Assembly: GCA_030153385.1 (NCBI GenBank)
Contig: JASKJN010000005.1
Coordinates: 1 to 45,623, forward strand
From: Archaeoglobaceae archaeon
GTDB taxonomy: Archaea > Halobacteriota > Archaeoglobi > Archaeoglobales > Archaeoglobaceae
Length of the DNA stretch: 45,623 nt
Direction: 5' to 3'
Numbering within the stretch: the first letter of the stretch is position 1; each line of letters opens with the position of its first letter. Below, in pieces: positions 1 to 9,333 of this stretch. The notes below the pieces were generated by a model. It was not told the origin of the DNA. It saw only the letters and a program-made list of their open reading frames with translations, and did not search any database. A program made the translations under genes and the position numbers.

Positions 1-1
1 T

Positions 2-352
2 CTTCGAAAGGGAATTCAAGATCTAAGGGAGAGAAACGTGACAAGGTTTTATCTCATAAGGAAAAGAACAGGGAAGGGAGAAGGCAGGATCACATCTCTA
101 TTCTTTGCGGTTGAAGATAAGCCGGGTGCATTGAAGAACGTTCTTGAGGTCTTTTACAGAAAGGGATTCAATCTCAGAAAACTCGAATCAAGACCCGCAA
201 AGACAGGGCTGGGAGACTATGTATTCTTTGTAGAGGTCGAAGCACCACTCAGCGAGGAGGATTCAAGAGATTTGAAGGAATGCACAACCTTTTACAAGAT
301 CATCGGTGTCTTCGATGAGATAGATAAACTTGAAGTTTACCAGCGCTCGTAG
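2..352 (+). CDS. pheA: Prephenate dehydratase, C-terminal part with ACT domain (5' truncated by window edge)
   Basis: The reading frame is open from base 2, so this is the 3' end of a larger gene. The GTG at 38 lies inside the conserved NVTRF segment that links the catalytic and ACT domains of prephenate dehydratase and is not a start. About 116 residues are visible. They contain an ACT domain (about 25 residues in to the end) with the ESRP motif used for phenylalanine binding and feedback inhibition. The enzyme converts prephenate to phenylpyruvate in phenylalanine synthesis. In Archaeoglobus this domain can be part of a fused TyrA/PheA protein, and the missing upstream part decides that. 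The end overlaps the convergent nitroreductase gene by 16 bp. Confidence 0.9.
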   Translation, partial: LRKGIQDLRERNVTRFYLIRKRTGKGEGRITSLFFAVEDKPGALKNVLEVFYRKGFNLRKLESRPAKTGLGDYVFFVEVEAPLSEEDSRDLKECTTFYKIIGVFDEIDKLEVYQRS

Positions 353-855
353 TGAGTTATTTCTTCGATCGGATATCTGCTTCTCCTCGCTGGCTGTTCC
401 GCTGGATAACCTATTGGAATTATCGCCATTGGCCTTACATTTGGGGGCAGAGCCAGGATTTCAGAAACTTTCTGCTCGTCAAAAGCTCCAACCCATACCG
501 CTCCAAGGTTTAACGCTGTTACTGCAAGCAAAATGTTCTCAACCGCTGCTGTTGCATCCTGCTCAGCATATAGCTTTCCCCTCTCCCCATAAACCCTCAT
601 GCTTCTCGGATAGTTCGCACAAACCACAATAACTACTGGGGCCTGAGCTATGAACATCTGCCTTAACGAAGCTTTTGCAAGCTCGTTCTTGATCTTCGGA
701 TCTCTCACAACAACGAAATCTCTTGCCTGTAAATTACCAGCAGAGGGTGCAGCGTTTCCCGCTTCCAATATCAGCCTTATGGTCTCCTCGTCAATCTCTT
801 TCTGGAGAAACTTTCTTATCGAGACTCTTTTGAATATCAATTCGAGCTCTTTCAT
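337..855 (-). CDS. Nitroreductase family protein
   Basis: About 172 residues. The N-terminus has the RVSIRKF and APSAGNLQ signatures of the FMN-dependent nitroreductase/NADH oxidase fold. The middle has a glutamate-rich helix ([16 protein letters not shown]) and a C-terminal GYP segment ([11 protein letters not shown]), both typical of the family. It should be a homodimeric cytosolic flavoprotein using NAD(P)H; the substrate cannot be told from sequence. I chose the ATG at 855 because family members begin a few residues before the RxSxRxF motif; an in-frame GTG at 870 is the alternative. It is transcribed towards pheA. Confidence 0.88.
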   Translation of the reverse strand: MKELELIFKRVSIRKFLQKEIDEETIRLILEAGNAAPSAGNLQARDFVVVRDPKIKNELAKASLRQMFIAQAPVVIVVCANYPRSMRVYGERGKLYAEQDATAAVENILLAVTALNLGAVWVGAFDEQKVSEILALPPNVRPMAIIPIGYPAEQPARRSRYPIEEITHYERW

Positions 856-906
856 ATTACCGAGTCCCACCGCGATTTAAAATACTTTTATCGTTCTCAG
901 CAGATT

Positions 907-3900
907 TCATCTTATCTGGCTTATTTCCTCATAGAGCTCTTTTAAGGCTGAGAGGTAATCGATCTTCCCATTTTCAATTGCATCCATCTTTTCCTCCAGG
1001 AGCTTCGTCCTCTCCTCCGAGATATATGGGTAGTAATTTGAGACCAGAAAGTCGTAGACGGAGATGCCATCCTTGGTTGGTATCAGTCTTCCGTTCTTTT
1101 CTACAACGTAATGTCTCTTGAATAGCTTTTCGATGATCACAGCGTAAGTCGAAGGTCTTCCGATACCTCTCTCCCGCATCAGGTTAATCAGATCAGCCTG
1201 AGTTAAAAGTGGAGCGGAAGGAACTTTTCTTATTTCAGCATTAAGCTTAAAATTCCCTTCTTTTAGCTCCTTCCTAATCCAGACTGACTTGTATAGCTCG
1301 TAAGCTTTACCTTTAGCGTCTACAATTCTCTCCTCTTCGAAACTCTTCCCGTCTGCTGTTATCCTGTATTTTTTCACTCTGACTTCCAGATCAGCGCACT
1401 GCGATGCCATGAATCTCCTGAAGATCAGATCGTAAAGAGCAAAATGAGGCCATTTAAATCCCTCGACTTCTATAATGCCTTCATCGATGAGCCTTTCAAG
1501 TGTCAATCTGTCAATAGCTCTTGTGGGCCTTATGCACTCGTGAGCACCTTCAGAAAACCACTCCCTACCTCTGAAATCTTCTCCGAGATATTCCTTGGCC
1601 AGACGCATTCCAAACTCGCTTACCCTAGTAGAATCGGTGCGGTGGTATGTTATTAGTCCATTCTCAAAGAGTTCCTGGGCTATTTCCATAGTCTGAACAG
1701 CTGAAAGCTTTAGGATCGTATTTGCATCAAAAAGAAGTGAGTTTGTTGTGTATGGGGGAAGAGGAGGTCTAAACTCTATTCTATCCTCTAATAGCTCGAT
1801 TTTTAGCTCAACTTCCTTTTTATCAGTCTCAATTGCAATTTCAAGCTCTGGAATATATGCAAAGGTCTTTTTGATTCTACTTCGATTGTATCGGTCAATA
1901 ACCCATCCAAGCGCGGGAGTTTGAGCTCTTCCAGCGGACAGATTCCTTTTACCAAAATGCTCCTGTAATTTCTGGCTTAAAACGAACCCGATCCATCGAT
2001 CTTCAATCCTGCGGACAACCTGAGCTTTTAAGAGACTTAGATTCAGATCTCTGAGCTCGTTGAGAGCAGAGATCAAAGCTCTTTTTGTGATCTCGTGAAA
2101 TTCAGCTCTTAATACCTTTCCGCACAGCAGATTTTTAAGATCCCAAGCTATTTTTTCTCCTTCCGAATCGGGATCTGTTCCGATGATCACGAACCCAGTC
2201 TCCTCCGCTAACTTTCTCAAAACAGAAATCCTCTTCAATGCGTCGTTAACTTCTCCACTGCCACATTTCGGACAGATCTTCTCGTCTGTAAACTGGTTAT
2301 TACAGTTTGCGCATCTTTTTATGGTTGCATAGACAGGTATAAACCCATCAAGAACACCGTAGAATCCCCTGTTTATTACGAGGTCCGTGATATGTCCCAG
2401 CGTTGCGGTTATCAGAAGCAGATATTTGTCTGTGGGGATCTCGTAAACAGGTATGGAGTCCAGAAATCTCACGCTCGGTTTCCCAAAAAATCTCGCTATC
2501 TGCTTAGCCTTTGTAGGACTTTCAACTATTAGGAGCGCGGGCTTTATGACCTCAAACTCCTTCTTTTCAATTCTGCTCTCATCGATCTCCTTTTTTAGCT
2601 TATCCAGATCGATCTCGTTTAATCGTTTAAAGCTGAGATCGTAGTATTTGCCCCTTTCAATAAAAGCCTTGAGAACTTCCGGGTCCTCTTCGTAAACAAA
2701 ACTTGCCCCCTTTGTTATGCCTTTCGCATGCAGTCTCGAAGTTCTACCAGAAGCCTGCAGATAAGTCCTCAGATCTGGGAAAATGATCTCTCCCTTTCTG
2801 ATCACAACATCTTTCAAGTTCAGATCCCCTTTAGAAAGCACATCCCTAATCACACTCCTGAGTTCACCTTCGATCTTCTCAAGCGATTTCAGTTTTGGTA
2901 TGAGCCCTTTGACCCTCTCGTCCTCTCTTAAGATTAATGCGAGAGTCTTTAGCATTTGAAGCGGAACTTTTTCTATTTCTTCGAGCTTAATCTTAAAAAC
3001 CGGACAACCCATGAAGAAAACGAATCTTATTCTCTCTGGCAGATCTATTCCTCTTACAAGCGTCCCGTAGTAATGTGCGGTTCCTACGAGATGGTCGATC
3101 TCGCCTTTTGAGAAAAGTTCAAAGTCTTTTGAGTCCTTTGAAGTAACAATTCCAACTCTAAAGTCTTTTTTAAGGGTCTCGTAGATCCTTTCGCATTCCT
3201 CTATGCTCCTTGCGTATATTATCCCCCCTGTTCCCAATCTCGAGAGCAGTTCTATGAGAGAATCTGGATTTTCAACAATCAAATCTTCTACGTTTCGCAT
3301 GTAGAAGTGTGAAGAGCCTATGGTGAAGTTGAGAAACTTTCTAAAAAGCTCCGCTTTCCTACCTACTTTAGCTGTGGCTGTCGATACCACAAGCGTGCCC
3401 AAAGGCTTTCCCGTATCAAGGCCGAGAAGGTTTAGAATCCTCTCAACGTTTTTTGATGCTTTCAGAACTGAATCAACATCGTCCACAAAGATGAAGTCGA
3501 AATGAATTCCCTTCATTCTTTCAAAGTTCATTGCAAGGAACTGCGAAGTGGTGATCAGTATCCTGAAATCTGGAAGTAGCTCAAAAAACCTATCGCGGTT
3601 GACCTCTGAATGGTAAAAACCAACTGAAATCTCACCGGGCTCGTTTAGGCTTATCTTCACACCAGCCTTCCCCGCGTAATTCCTTAGATTTTCAACTGCG
3701 AGCTTTACAAGTATAGAAGTTGGAAAAATTATGTAGCATCTCTTCCCCTGCAAAGCCAAAAATAAAGAGATCGCAAGCCCAAAAGACGTCTTTCCGATTC
3801 CTGTTGGAGCTGTAAGTGCGAAGCTTTCACCCCGCAAAACTCTCTTGGCCCACATACGCTGGATCTCTCTTGGTTCTCCGACGACTTTTTTGAAGAACTC

Positions 3901-4029
3901 AGCAAATTTCTCTATGTCCTCTTCTGAGCAAAGATTTCTTTTTTCAAACTCGCAAAAGCGTTGGTTTATCTCTCTCCAAGTGAGGTCCTTTCCACAGATC
4001 GGGCAGAGATTCTCGTATATGACTTCCAC
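907..4029 (-). CDS. rgy: Reverse gyrase
   Basis: ATP-dependent enzyme that introduces positive supercoils; a hallmark of hyperthermophiles. At 1040 residues it is close to the usual length. In order: an N-terminal zinc finger (C-x2-C near residue 10, further Cys near 26 and 34); a helicase-like module with Walker A APTGIGKT near residue 75 and DDVD; a SGRTSR helicase motif; then a topoisomerase IA module with TOPRIM (IVESPTKAKQ near 510), a second zinc finger (CANC...CPKC) and the catalytic tyrosine in GLITYHRTDSTR. The GTG at 4029 is preferred. It gives an N-terminus like that of known archaeal reverse gyrases (start just before YENLCPIC) and lies about 25 bp from a TATA box. The longer frame to 4068 would read through that promoter. 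Confidence 0.97.
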   Translation of the reverse strand: MEVIYENLCPICGKDLTWREINQRFCEFEKRNLCSEEDIEKFAEFFKKVVGEPREIQRMWAKRVLRGESFALTAPTGIGKTSFGLAISLFLALQGKRCYIIFPTSILVKLAVENLRNYAGKAGVKISLNEPGEISVGFYHSEVNRDRFFELLPDFRILITTSQFLAMNFERMKGIHFDFIFVDDVDSVLKASKNVERILNLLGLDTGKPLGTLVVSTATAKVGRKAELFRKFLNFTIGSSHFYMRNVEDLIVENPDSLIELLSRLGTGGIIYARSIEECERIYETLKKDFRVGIVTSKDSKDFELFSKGEIDHLVGTAHYYGTLVRGIDLPERIRFVFFMGCPVFKIKLEEIEKVPLQMLKTLALILREDERVKGLIPKLKSLEKIEGELRSVIRDVLSKGDLNLKDVVIRKGEIIFPDLRTYLQASGRTSRLHAKGITKGASFVYEEDPEVLKAFIERGKYYDLSFKRLNEIDLDKLKKEIDESRIEKKEFEVIKPALLIVESPTKAKQIARFFGKPSVRFLDSIPVYEIPTDKYLLLITATLGHITDLVINRGFYGVLDGFIPVYATIKRCANCNNQFTDEKICPKCGSGEVNDALKRISVLRKLAEETGFVIIGTDPDSEGEKIAWDLKNLLCGKVLRAEFHEITKRALISALNELRDLNLSLLKAQVVRRIEDRWIGFVLSQKLQEHFGKRNLSAGRAQTPALGWVIDRYNRSRIKKTFAYIPELEIAIETDKKEVELKIELLEDRIEFRPPLPPYTTNSLLFDANTILKLSAVQTMEIAQELFENGLITYHRTDSTRVSEFGMRLAKEYLGEDFRGREWFSEGAHECIRPTRAIDRLTLERLIDEGIIEVEGFKWPHFALYDLIFRRFMASQCADLEVRVKKYRITADGKSFEEERIVDAKGKAYELYKSVWIRKELKEGNFKLNAEIRKVPSAPLLTQADLINLMRERGIGRPSTYAVIIEKLFKRHYVVEKNGRLIPTKDGISVYDFLVSNYYPYISEERTKLLEEKMDAIENGKIDYLSALKELYEEISQIR

Positions 4030-4039
4030 AGATGTCCTT

Positions 4040-4060
4040 AGCAATATAATTAAATACCTT
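4040..4060. promoter_or_regulatory. Shared divergent promoter for rgy and geranylgeranyl reductase
   Basis: The 46 bp between the two GTG start codons (4029 and 4076) contain one AT block, AATATAATTAAATA. Read either way it provides a TATA-like box about 22-28 bp from a start codon, so both transcripts would be leaderless. Inferred from spacing only. Confidence 0.55.
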
Positions 4061-4075
4061 TTTCCCACTATCTGC

Positions 4076-5161
4076 GTGATCTTAATCGTTGGTGGCGGGC
4101 CAGCAGGTTGCCTTTCCGCTACGCTTTTGGGAAAGGAAAATGATGTCCTTTTAGTCGAAGAGCATCAGAGCCCTGGATTTCCCGTTCAGTGTGCCGGGCT
4201 CATAAGCGATTGTTGTTTTGAGAGTTACAGAAAATACTGCAAGATCCATAAAGCTCTCGAAAATAAAATAAAGGGTGCCTTCTTTTTCTCTCCTTCAGGG
4301 GATTATTTTTGTGCTCGAGGAGAGGCGTATGTCATTGAAAGAAAAATACTCGACAAACTGCTGATGGAGAGAGCTTCTGAGTTCGCAGATGTAGTTATAA
4401 AGTCAAAAGTCAAGTTTGAAGGAAGCTCTCCCGTTGTGGGAGATAAAAGAATATCTGCGGATTTCATAATCGGAGCGGATGGAGTGAATTCGGAGGTTGC
4501 AAAGGCTTTTGGTTTTAAAAGGCCGGAAATAATGACAGCGATTCAGATCGAGGCTAAATTCGAGGCAATTGATGAAAATTTTGTTGAAATATACCTTGGT
4601 AGAGCTTACAGCGATTTTTTCGCCTATGCAATTCCATTGGGTAACACTGCAAGGCTTGGAGTGATTGCGAAGGGAAATGCTTTAGCTTATCTCCAAAATC
4701 TATTGAAGAGGCATCCGTCAGTCTCGAAAAGATTCAGGGGAAGTATTGTTGAGCTAAACTCTGGAATTATACCTTCGGATCTCGTCGAATTTGTGAAACA
4801 AAGAGTAGCGCTGGTTGGAGATTCTGCGGGGATGGTAAAGCCACACACGGGAGGCGGGCTTTACTACCTTCTCTTCGCTGTCGAGAAAATGGCCGAGAAA
4901 TTTCCAAAACTTGACGCATTCAAGCGTGAGTTCATGAAGGGACTTGGTAGAGAGATAAGCCTTGGAAAGAGAATAAGGAGAGTCTACTCTCTCGAAGACA
5001 GAGAGCTTGATAAGCTTGTAAAGGCAATGAAAGAATTCGATTTTTCTGGTGTTCACATGGATCGGCCTTCAACGTTTCTTTCACCGGCAGTTCTTGTCAG
5101 AGCAATTAAAATGCTTTTAAAGGAGCCATCACTCTTTAGAATCGCATCAAAATTGTTTTAA
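4076..5161 (+). CDS. Geranylgeranyl reductase family FAD-dependent protein
   Basis: About 361 residues. The N-terminal Rossmann motif IVGGGPAGC is followed by the PVQCAGLIS segment and later the GDSAGMVKPHTGGG motif, which binds the flavin phosphates in the p-hydroxybenzoate-hydroxylase-like fold. Family members reduce the geranylgeranyl chains of archaeal membrane lipids; saturation of archaeol precursors is the likely job, but other isoprenoid substrates are possible. The frame is open far upstream into rgy. I place the start at GTG 4076, immediately before the FAD motif and about 25 bp after an AT box. Confidence 0.85.
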   Translation: MILIVGGGPAGCLSATLLGKENDVLLVEEHQSPGFPVQCAGLISDCCFESYRKYCKIHKALENKIKGAFFFSPSGDYFCARGEAYVIERKILDKLLMERASEFADVVIKSKVKFEGSSPVVGDKRISADFIIGADGVNSEVAKAFGFKRPEIMTAIQIEAKFEAIDENFVEIYLGRAYSDFFAYAIPLGNTARLGVIAKGNALAYLQNLLKRHPSVSKRFRGSIVELNSGIIPSDLVEFVKQRVALVGDSAGMVKPHTGGGLYYLLFAVEKMAEKFPKLDAFKREFMKGLGREISLGKRIRRVYSLEDRELDKLVKAMKEFDFSGVHMDRPSTFLSPAVLVRAIKMLLKEPSLFRIASKLF

Positions 5162-5706
5162 AACCGCATTCCACTCAGTTTTTCGATCTCCTCCTTCATT
5201 TTAATCGCTCTCTGTCTTGTCGAAGCGGTAAACCAGCTCAGCTCTGGAGAGCTTTGGTCGATCTGATCCAGACGTTTCATAAAGCTTTCAAAATCTCTAA
5301 CTGTGTCACCGAAGGTTATGTTGTCCGCAAAGCTCACGATCTTCTCTTCCAGACTTTCTGGGAGATAATCTTTCGCTCCCAATCCCAATTTTTCAGCCTC
5401 TTCAGCAGTTATTCCCGCACTGAAGTGTCTCTCAACAATTTTCACGATCTTCTCTTCGAAACTTTCCGCTTTCAAGAGCTCTGCGGACTTTATGAAGTGC
5501 AGAAAAGGATCGTGAGTTATCGCTCTGCCGAGATCGTGCAAAAGAGCTCCCAGAAGCACAGATTCTTTATCAACTCTGTATCCATTTCTCTCTATTGCTT
5601 CAGCGATCTTCAGTGCTAACTCTGCAACCGCAATGCAGTGTTTTCTTACATTTTCAGAGAGCCCATATTTTTCCCAGAGCTCCTTAACCGCTTCCGGAAT
5701 CTCCAT
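5158..5706 (-). CDS. HD-domain hydrolase
   Basis: 182 residues with an HD metal-dependent phosphohydrolase core: a first His in VRKHCIAVAE, the paired LLHDLGR motif, a further His in VERHFS and an Asp in SFADNI. Small archaeal HD proteins of this type (HDIG-like) probably act on nucleotides or other phosphoesters; the substrate is unknown. Its stop overlaps that of the convergent geranylgeranyl reductase by 4 bp. It lies 3 bp downstream of the DUF166 gene on the same strand, so the two are probably cotranscribed. Confidence 0.85.
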   Translation of the reverse strand: MEIPEAVKELWEKYGLSENVRKHCIAVAELALKIAEAIERNGYRVDKESVLLGALLHDLGRAITHDPFLHFIKSAELLKAESFEEKIVKIVERHFSAGITAEEAEKLGLGAKDYLPESLEEKIVSFADNITFGDTVRDFESFMKRLDQIDQSSPELSWFTASTRQRAIKMKEEIEKLSGMRF

Positions 5707-5709
5707 AGG

Positions 5710-6498
5710 CTAAATTATCACGATGTCCTTGAAATGATCAGGCACAAAATCTCTCGCATTTATTCCCAGAGCTTTGCTGAAATTGTAGACCATAATGTAG
5801 CCAGCAAGATGAAAAGGGGCCTCCACAAGCTCTATATCTCTTTCCATGCTTGCCATGCACGGATAAGCGCACTGATGCTGGTGGATTTCTTTGTAAAGAT
5901 CCTCGCTGCTCTCGATCACGAATCCCCTCATTCTCTTGGCAACAAAATAAGCGGAACCGCATGGATCGCTTTGCAACACTTCCACTCTTTCAATAGCATT
6001 ATCGTCAAGATCCACAGAGAACTCGGGACGTCCAATTTTTAAATCTCTGCAGAATTTCCTTATAACCCTTCCTTCGGGAATTAGACTGCAGAAAGGTTTT
6101 GGAGCCAGAAATTCAATGCCGATCTGCTCGCACTTCTCTTTCAACTGCCTTCTCAATCCTGGAGAACACCACTTCTGATCGCATGCAGGCACTATGAGGG
6201 CCTTGAATTCCCCAATTTTTGGCAGAGAAATGAGGATGTCCGGGTGAACGTTTATTGCAACGAGAACTTCGCATGAAAATCTCGGCAAATGATTTTCTGG
6301 TTCTTCAACGTAAAGTCCCAGAGCGGATGGCTCGGGAAGCTCCTGAACGAAGGAAATGTTTGGCGAAAAATCGTATTTTTTGCAGAAGTCACAGAAGTCT
6401 ATCCCACACGCCCCGAATTTGGGGCAAAGCCTGGGATCAGCGATATTGCAAACGAATCTTTCCCCGAATTTTCCGCTGTAGATAATCCCAAGATCCAC
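5710..6498 (-). CDS. DUF166 family protein
   Basis: About 262 residues, resembling the archaeal DUF166 family (begins DLGIIYSGKFGER). It is rich in cysteine: a cluster near residues 20-45 (LCPKFGACGIDFCDFC), then CDQKWCSP, KPFCSL and a C-terminal CAYPCMAS. These suggest metal or Fe-S binding. Older annotations linked the family to thymidylate synthesis, but I see nothing that proves it. The GTG at 6498 is preferred to the upstream TTG at 6507 because a TTTTTTAA box is centred 24 bp before it, giving a leaderless mRNA. It appears to be the first gene of a unit with the HD hydrolase. Confidence 0.72.
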   Translation of the reverse strand: MDLGIIYSGKFGERFVCNIADPRLCPKFGACGIDFCDFCKKYDFSPNISFVQELPEPSALGLYVEEPENHLPRFSCEVLVAINVHPDILISLPKIGEFKALIVPACDQKWCSPGLRRQLKEKCEQIGIEFLAPKPFCSLIPEGRVIRKFCRDLKIGRPEFSVDLDDNAIERVEVLQSDPCGSAYFVAKRMRGFVIESSEDLYKEIHQHQCAYPCMASMERDIELVEAPFHLAGYIMVYNFSKALGINARDFVPDHFKDIVII

Positions 6499-6582
6499 GA
6501 ATCTCAACGGAGAGCTACTTAAAAAATTTTGCAGGAGTTTTTTAGTTGGAGAAAAGTATTTTTAATCACATAAACATAGATT
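6499..6582. promoter_or_regulatory. Divergent intergenic region with two TATA-like boxes
   Basis: Between the DUF166 gene and the DUF362 gene. The box at 6519-6526 (minus strand TTTTTTAA) is 24 bp from GTG 6498. The box at 6557-6565 (TATTTTTAA) is about 22 bp from ATG 6583. Both spacings fit leaderless transcripts. Confidence 0.5.
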
Positions 6583-7401
6583 ATGCCCAAGGTTCTTGTT
6601 GAAAGTCTTGAAAGCTACAGAGAAGTCAGGAAGTTCGTAGACAGAGTATATGACGTTTTCGGCTTTGAAAAATGCTTATACTTGAAGCCGAACTTTTTGA
6701 AATTCGACGATCCCGGGAATGGCTGTATAACGCATCCAGAGGTTGTTAAGGCTATAGTCTGTTGTGCAAAGGAGCATGGATTGGATATGGTTGTTATTGA
6801 GGGAGGATTCTATAGAGACTCAGCTGAAAAGTGCTTTAAAGCCTTTGACTTGCGAAGCTATGCGGAATGCATAAATCTGAACGAAGACGAATTCTTAGAA
6901 GTTGAAATAAATGGAAAGGCTCTAAAGTCTGTTCAGATAGCAAGAACAGCAATTAAGGCTCGGAACAACTTTCTCAGCGTTCCAAAAATGAAGGTCCACC
7001 ACCTCACAAAGGTGACACTTGGAATAAAGAACAGCATGGGATTCCTCAAAAAGCCAGCACTGTATATGCATCCCAAGATCAGTCAGAAACTCGTTGATCT
7101 GCTCCATTACACAAAACCATCATTAACCATCGTTGATGGGATAATCGGGGGTAGCAACTCTGAGATGGACACAAAACCAGTTAAACACGGAGTTATGGTT
7201 GCAAGCAATAACGTCATTGCATGCGACTTTGTTTCTGCAGGTCTCATGGGCTTTGATCCCAATGAAATTGCACACATAAGATTGGCAATGGAAAGCTTTG
7301 GACTTTCTGCAGAGGACATCGAGATCGAGGGTAAGTTTGGAGAAAAGAAAAATTATTCGCTTTCCTTACTCAGCAAGATACTCGGAAGGCTCGGAATCTA
7401 A
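6583..7401 (+). CDS. DUF362 domain protein
   Basis: 272 residues matching the DUF362 family: LKPNFLKF near residue 35, the THPEVVKAI segment, and VPKMKVHHLTKVTLGIKNSMGF, the family's most conserved stretch. A GG/aspartate motif (VDGIIGG) and a C-terminal FDPNEIAHIRLA follow. Unlike many DUF362 proteins there is no added ferredoxin domain. Function is unknown; family members often neighbour redox and cofactor genes. The next gene, a flavoprotein, starts 39 bp downstream but has its own TATA box. Confidence 0.8.
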   Translation: MPKVLVESLESYREVRKFVDRVYDVFGFEKCLYLKPNFLKFDDPGNGCITHPEVVKAIVCCAKEHGLDMVVIEGGFYRDSAEKCFKAFDLRSYAECINLNEDEFLEVEINGKALKSVQIARTAIKARNNFLSVPKMKVHHLTKVTLGIKNSMGFLKKPALYMHPKISQKLVDLLHYTKPSLTIVDGIIGGSNSEMDTKPVKHGVMVASNNVIACDFVSAGLMGFDPNEIAHIRLAMESFGLSAEDIEIEGKFGEKKNYSLSLLSKILGRLGI

Positions 7402-7412
7402 TTTGGAAAAGA

Positions 7413-7420
7413 TTTTATAT
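7413..7420 (+). promoter_or_regulatory. TATA-like box of the flavin oxidoreductase gene
   Basis: TTTTATAT centred 24 bp upstream of ATG 7441, consistent with a leaderless transcript separate from the DUF362 gene. Confidence 0.5.
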
Positions 7421-7440
7421 GTTAGTATTGTGGACAGGGT

Positions 7441-9333
7441 ATGAAGCTTTTCGAGCCTATTGAAATCGAGGGAATGAAGATAAAGAACCGCATCGTCATG
7501 CCAGCAGCGGAACTGAATTACCACACGCCCGAAGGAGAAATCACAGAAAGAATGCTTGACTTCTATCGGGAACGCGCCAAGGGTGGAATAGGATTTGCAA
7601 TCGTTGGTGTAGCAAAGATAGAACCATACTTCCTAGGTGGTATCGGTATATATGACGACAAATTCATTCCCGGGCTGAGGAAGCTATCCGAAATATTCCA
7701 TGAATACGATGTGAAGTGTGCGGTTCAGCTTTGGCACCCGGGAAGGTATGAGATCTCTTTTGATCCCGATAGAACGCCAGTCGCGCCTTCTCCAATTCCT
7801 CCACCGATCTTCACCAAAAGAACTCCGAAAGAGCTGACAAAAGAAGAGATTCTGAAGATCGAGGATGAGTTTGCGGAAGCAGCCTTGAGGGCTAAGAAGG
7901 CAGGATTTGATGCTGTCGAGCTGATCGGTTCTGCAGGCTACCTGATATCTCAGTTCTTCAGCCCTGCAACGAATAAAAGGAAGGACGAATACGGCGGAAG
8001 TATTGAAAATAGAGCAAGATTCGCTGTTGAGATCGTCCAGAGAGTGAAGGAAAAGTGCGGAAAATTCCCCGTAATGATAAGGATCCCGGGAGACGAGTTT
8101 ATAGAGGGAGGAAACACGGTTAAGGAAATGAAGGTAATTGCCAAGATCCTTGAAGACGCGGGAGTCTGTGCTATAAATGTCATGGCCGGCTGGCATGAGT
8201 CTCGAAGACCGTTAATAACGATGCTCGTCCCGAGAGGTGGTTTCGCTTACCTTGGAGAGGAGATAAAGAAGGCTGTAAATGTTCCAGTTATCATCGGCCA
8301 CAGGATCAACGATCCATTCGTAGCGGAGAAGATCCTTCAAGAAGGCAAAGCGGACATGGTTGCGATGTTCAGAGCTTTACTTGCGGATCCAGAATTCCCG
8401 AATAAGGCTAAGGAAGGCAGATTCAATGAGATCAGATATTGCATAGCGTGCTTGCAAGGCTGTATGGATCGGATCAATCAGGCGATGCCTGTTACTTGCC
8501 TTGTAAACCCCGCCGCAGGCAGGGAAGCGGAATTGAGAAATCTTAAGGCTGAGAAAAAGAAGAAGGTTGTAATCGTTGGTGGAGGTCCAGGGGGTTGCAC
8601 CGCTGCTGAATATCTCGCAAGAAAGGGACATGAAGTTGTGCTTTTTGAAAAAAGCGAAAAACTTGGCGGACAGCTAAACATAGCTGCGAGCTCTCCGCTT
8701 GCCTATGAATTCGCTGAATTTGGAAAATACTTCATGAATGTCTTGCCAAAGCTTGGTGTGAGGATCTACTACAAAACAACCGCAGATGCAGAAATGGTGC
8801 TCAGAGAAAAGCCTGATGTCTGCATAATCGCTGTTGGAGCAAGTCCACTAATTCCAAGAATTCCCGGAGTGGAGAATGCAGTAACCGCATTCGATGTTCT
8901 GAGCGGAAAAGTAGAGGTTGGGAAGAGAGTGGTGATCATAGGTGGAGGCGGAGTTGGCTGTGATACCGCTGCTCATCTTGCGGATCGCTGCAAGGTGACG
9001 CTCGTCGAGATGCTTCCGAAGATCGGACAGGATATCGGTATTAGCACCCGCTGGACAGTTCTGCTATACCTCAACCAGAAGGGGGTTGAGATACTAACAG
9101 AAACGAAGGCGGTTGAGATCAAAAGGAACGCTGTAGTGGTTGAAACGCCCAAAGGAAGAAGGGAGATAGAATGCGATACCGCAGTTCTTGCTGTTGGAAC
9201 AGTGTCGAATAACGGGCTTTACGATGAGCTTAAAGATAAAGTTCCGGAGGTCTACAAGATAGGAGACTGTTTAAAGCCAAGAAAAGCGATCGATGCAACT
9301 CACGAGGCTTTCGAGCTCGCTTTAAAGATCTGA
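7441..9333 (+). CDS. NADH:flavin oxidoreductase of the Old Yellow Enzyme / 2,4-dienoyl-CoA reductase type
   Basis: 630 residues in the three-part layout of 2,4-dienoyl-CoA reductase and trimethylamine dehydrogenase. An N-terminal FMN TIM barrel (PIEIEGMKIKNRIVMP; ISQFFSPATNKRKDEYGGS) is followed by a 4Fe-4S site C-x2-C-x3-C-x11-C from residue 334, then FAD and NAD(P) Rossmann units (VGGGPGG near 380; IGGGGVGCD near 500). Electrons should pass from NAD(P)H through FAD and the cluster to FMN, which reduces an activated C=C bond. Archaeoglobales degrade fatty acids and aromatics and carry several paralogues, so the substrate is open. Confidence 0.9.
   Translation: MKLFEPIEIEGMKIKNRIVMPAAELNYHTPEGEITERMLDFYRERAKGGIGFAIVGVAKIEPYFLGGIGIYDDKFIPGLRKLSEIFHEYDVKCAVQLWHPGRYEISFDPDRTPVAPSPIPPPIFTKRTPKELTKEEILKIEDEFAEAALRAKKAGFDAVELIGSAGYLISQFFSPATNKRKDEYGGSIENRARFAVEIVQRVKEKCGKFPVMIRIPGDEFIEGGNTVKEMKVIAKILEDAGVCAINVMAGWHESRRPLITMLVPRGGFAYLGEEIKKAVNVPVIIGHRINDPFVAEKILQEGKADMVAMFRALLADPEFPNKAKEGRFNEIRYCIACLQGCMDRINQAMPVTCLVNPAAGREAELRNLKAEKKKKVVIVGGGPGGCTAAEYLARKGHEVVLFEKSEKLGGQLNIAASSPLAYEFAEFGKYFMNVLPKLGVRIYYKTTADAEMVLREKPDVCIIAVGASPLIPRIPGVENAVTAFDVLSGKVEVGKRVVIIGGGGVGCDTAAHLADRCKVTLVEMLPKIGQDIGISTRWTVLLYLNQKGVEILTETKAVEIKRNAVVVETPKGRREIECDTAVLAVGTVSNNGLYDELKDKVPEVYKIGDCLKPRKAIDATHEAFELALKI

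Noticed and set aside
4030-4068. Longer reverse gyrase start at GTG 4068
   Set aside because: It would add residues absent from known reverse gyrases and place the start inside the AT-rich promoter block.
3845-4075. Extension of the geranylgeranyl reductase frame into rgy
   Set aside because: Antisense to conserved reverse gyrase sequence and upstream of the promoter; the FAD motif begins at the GTG 4076.
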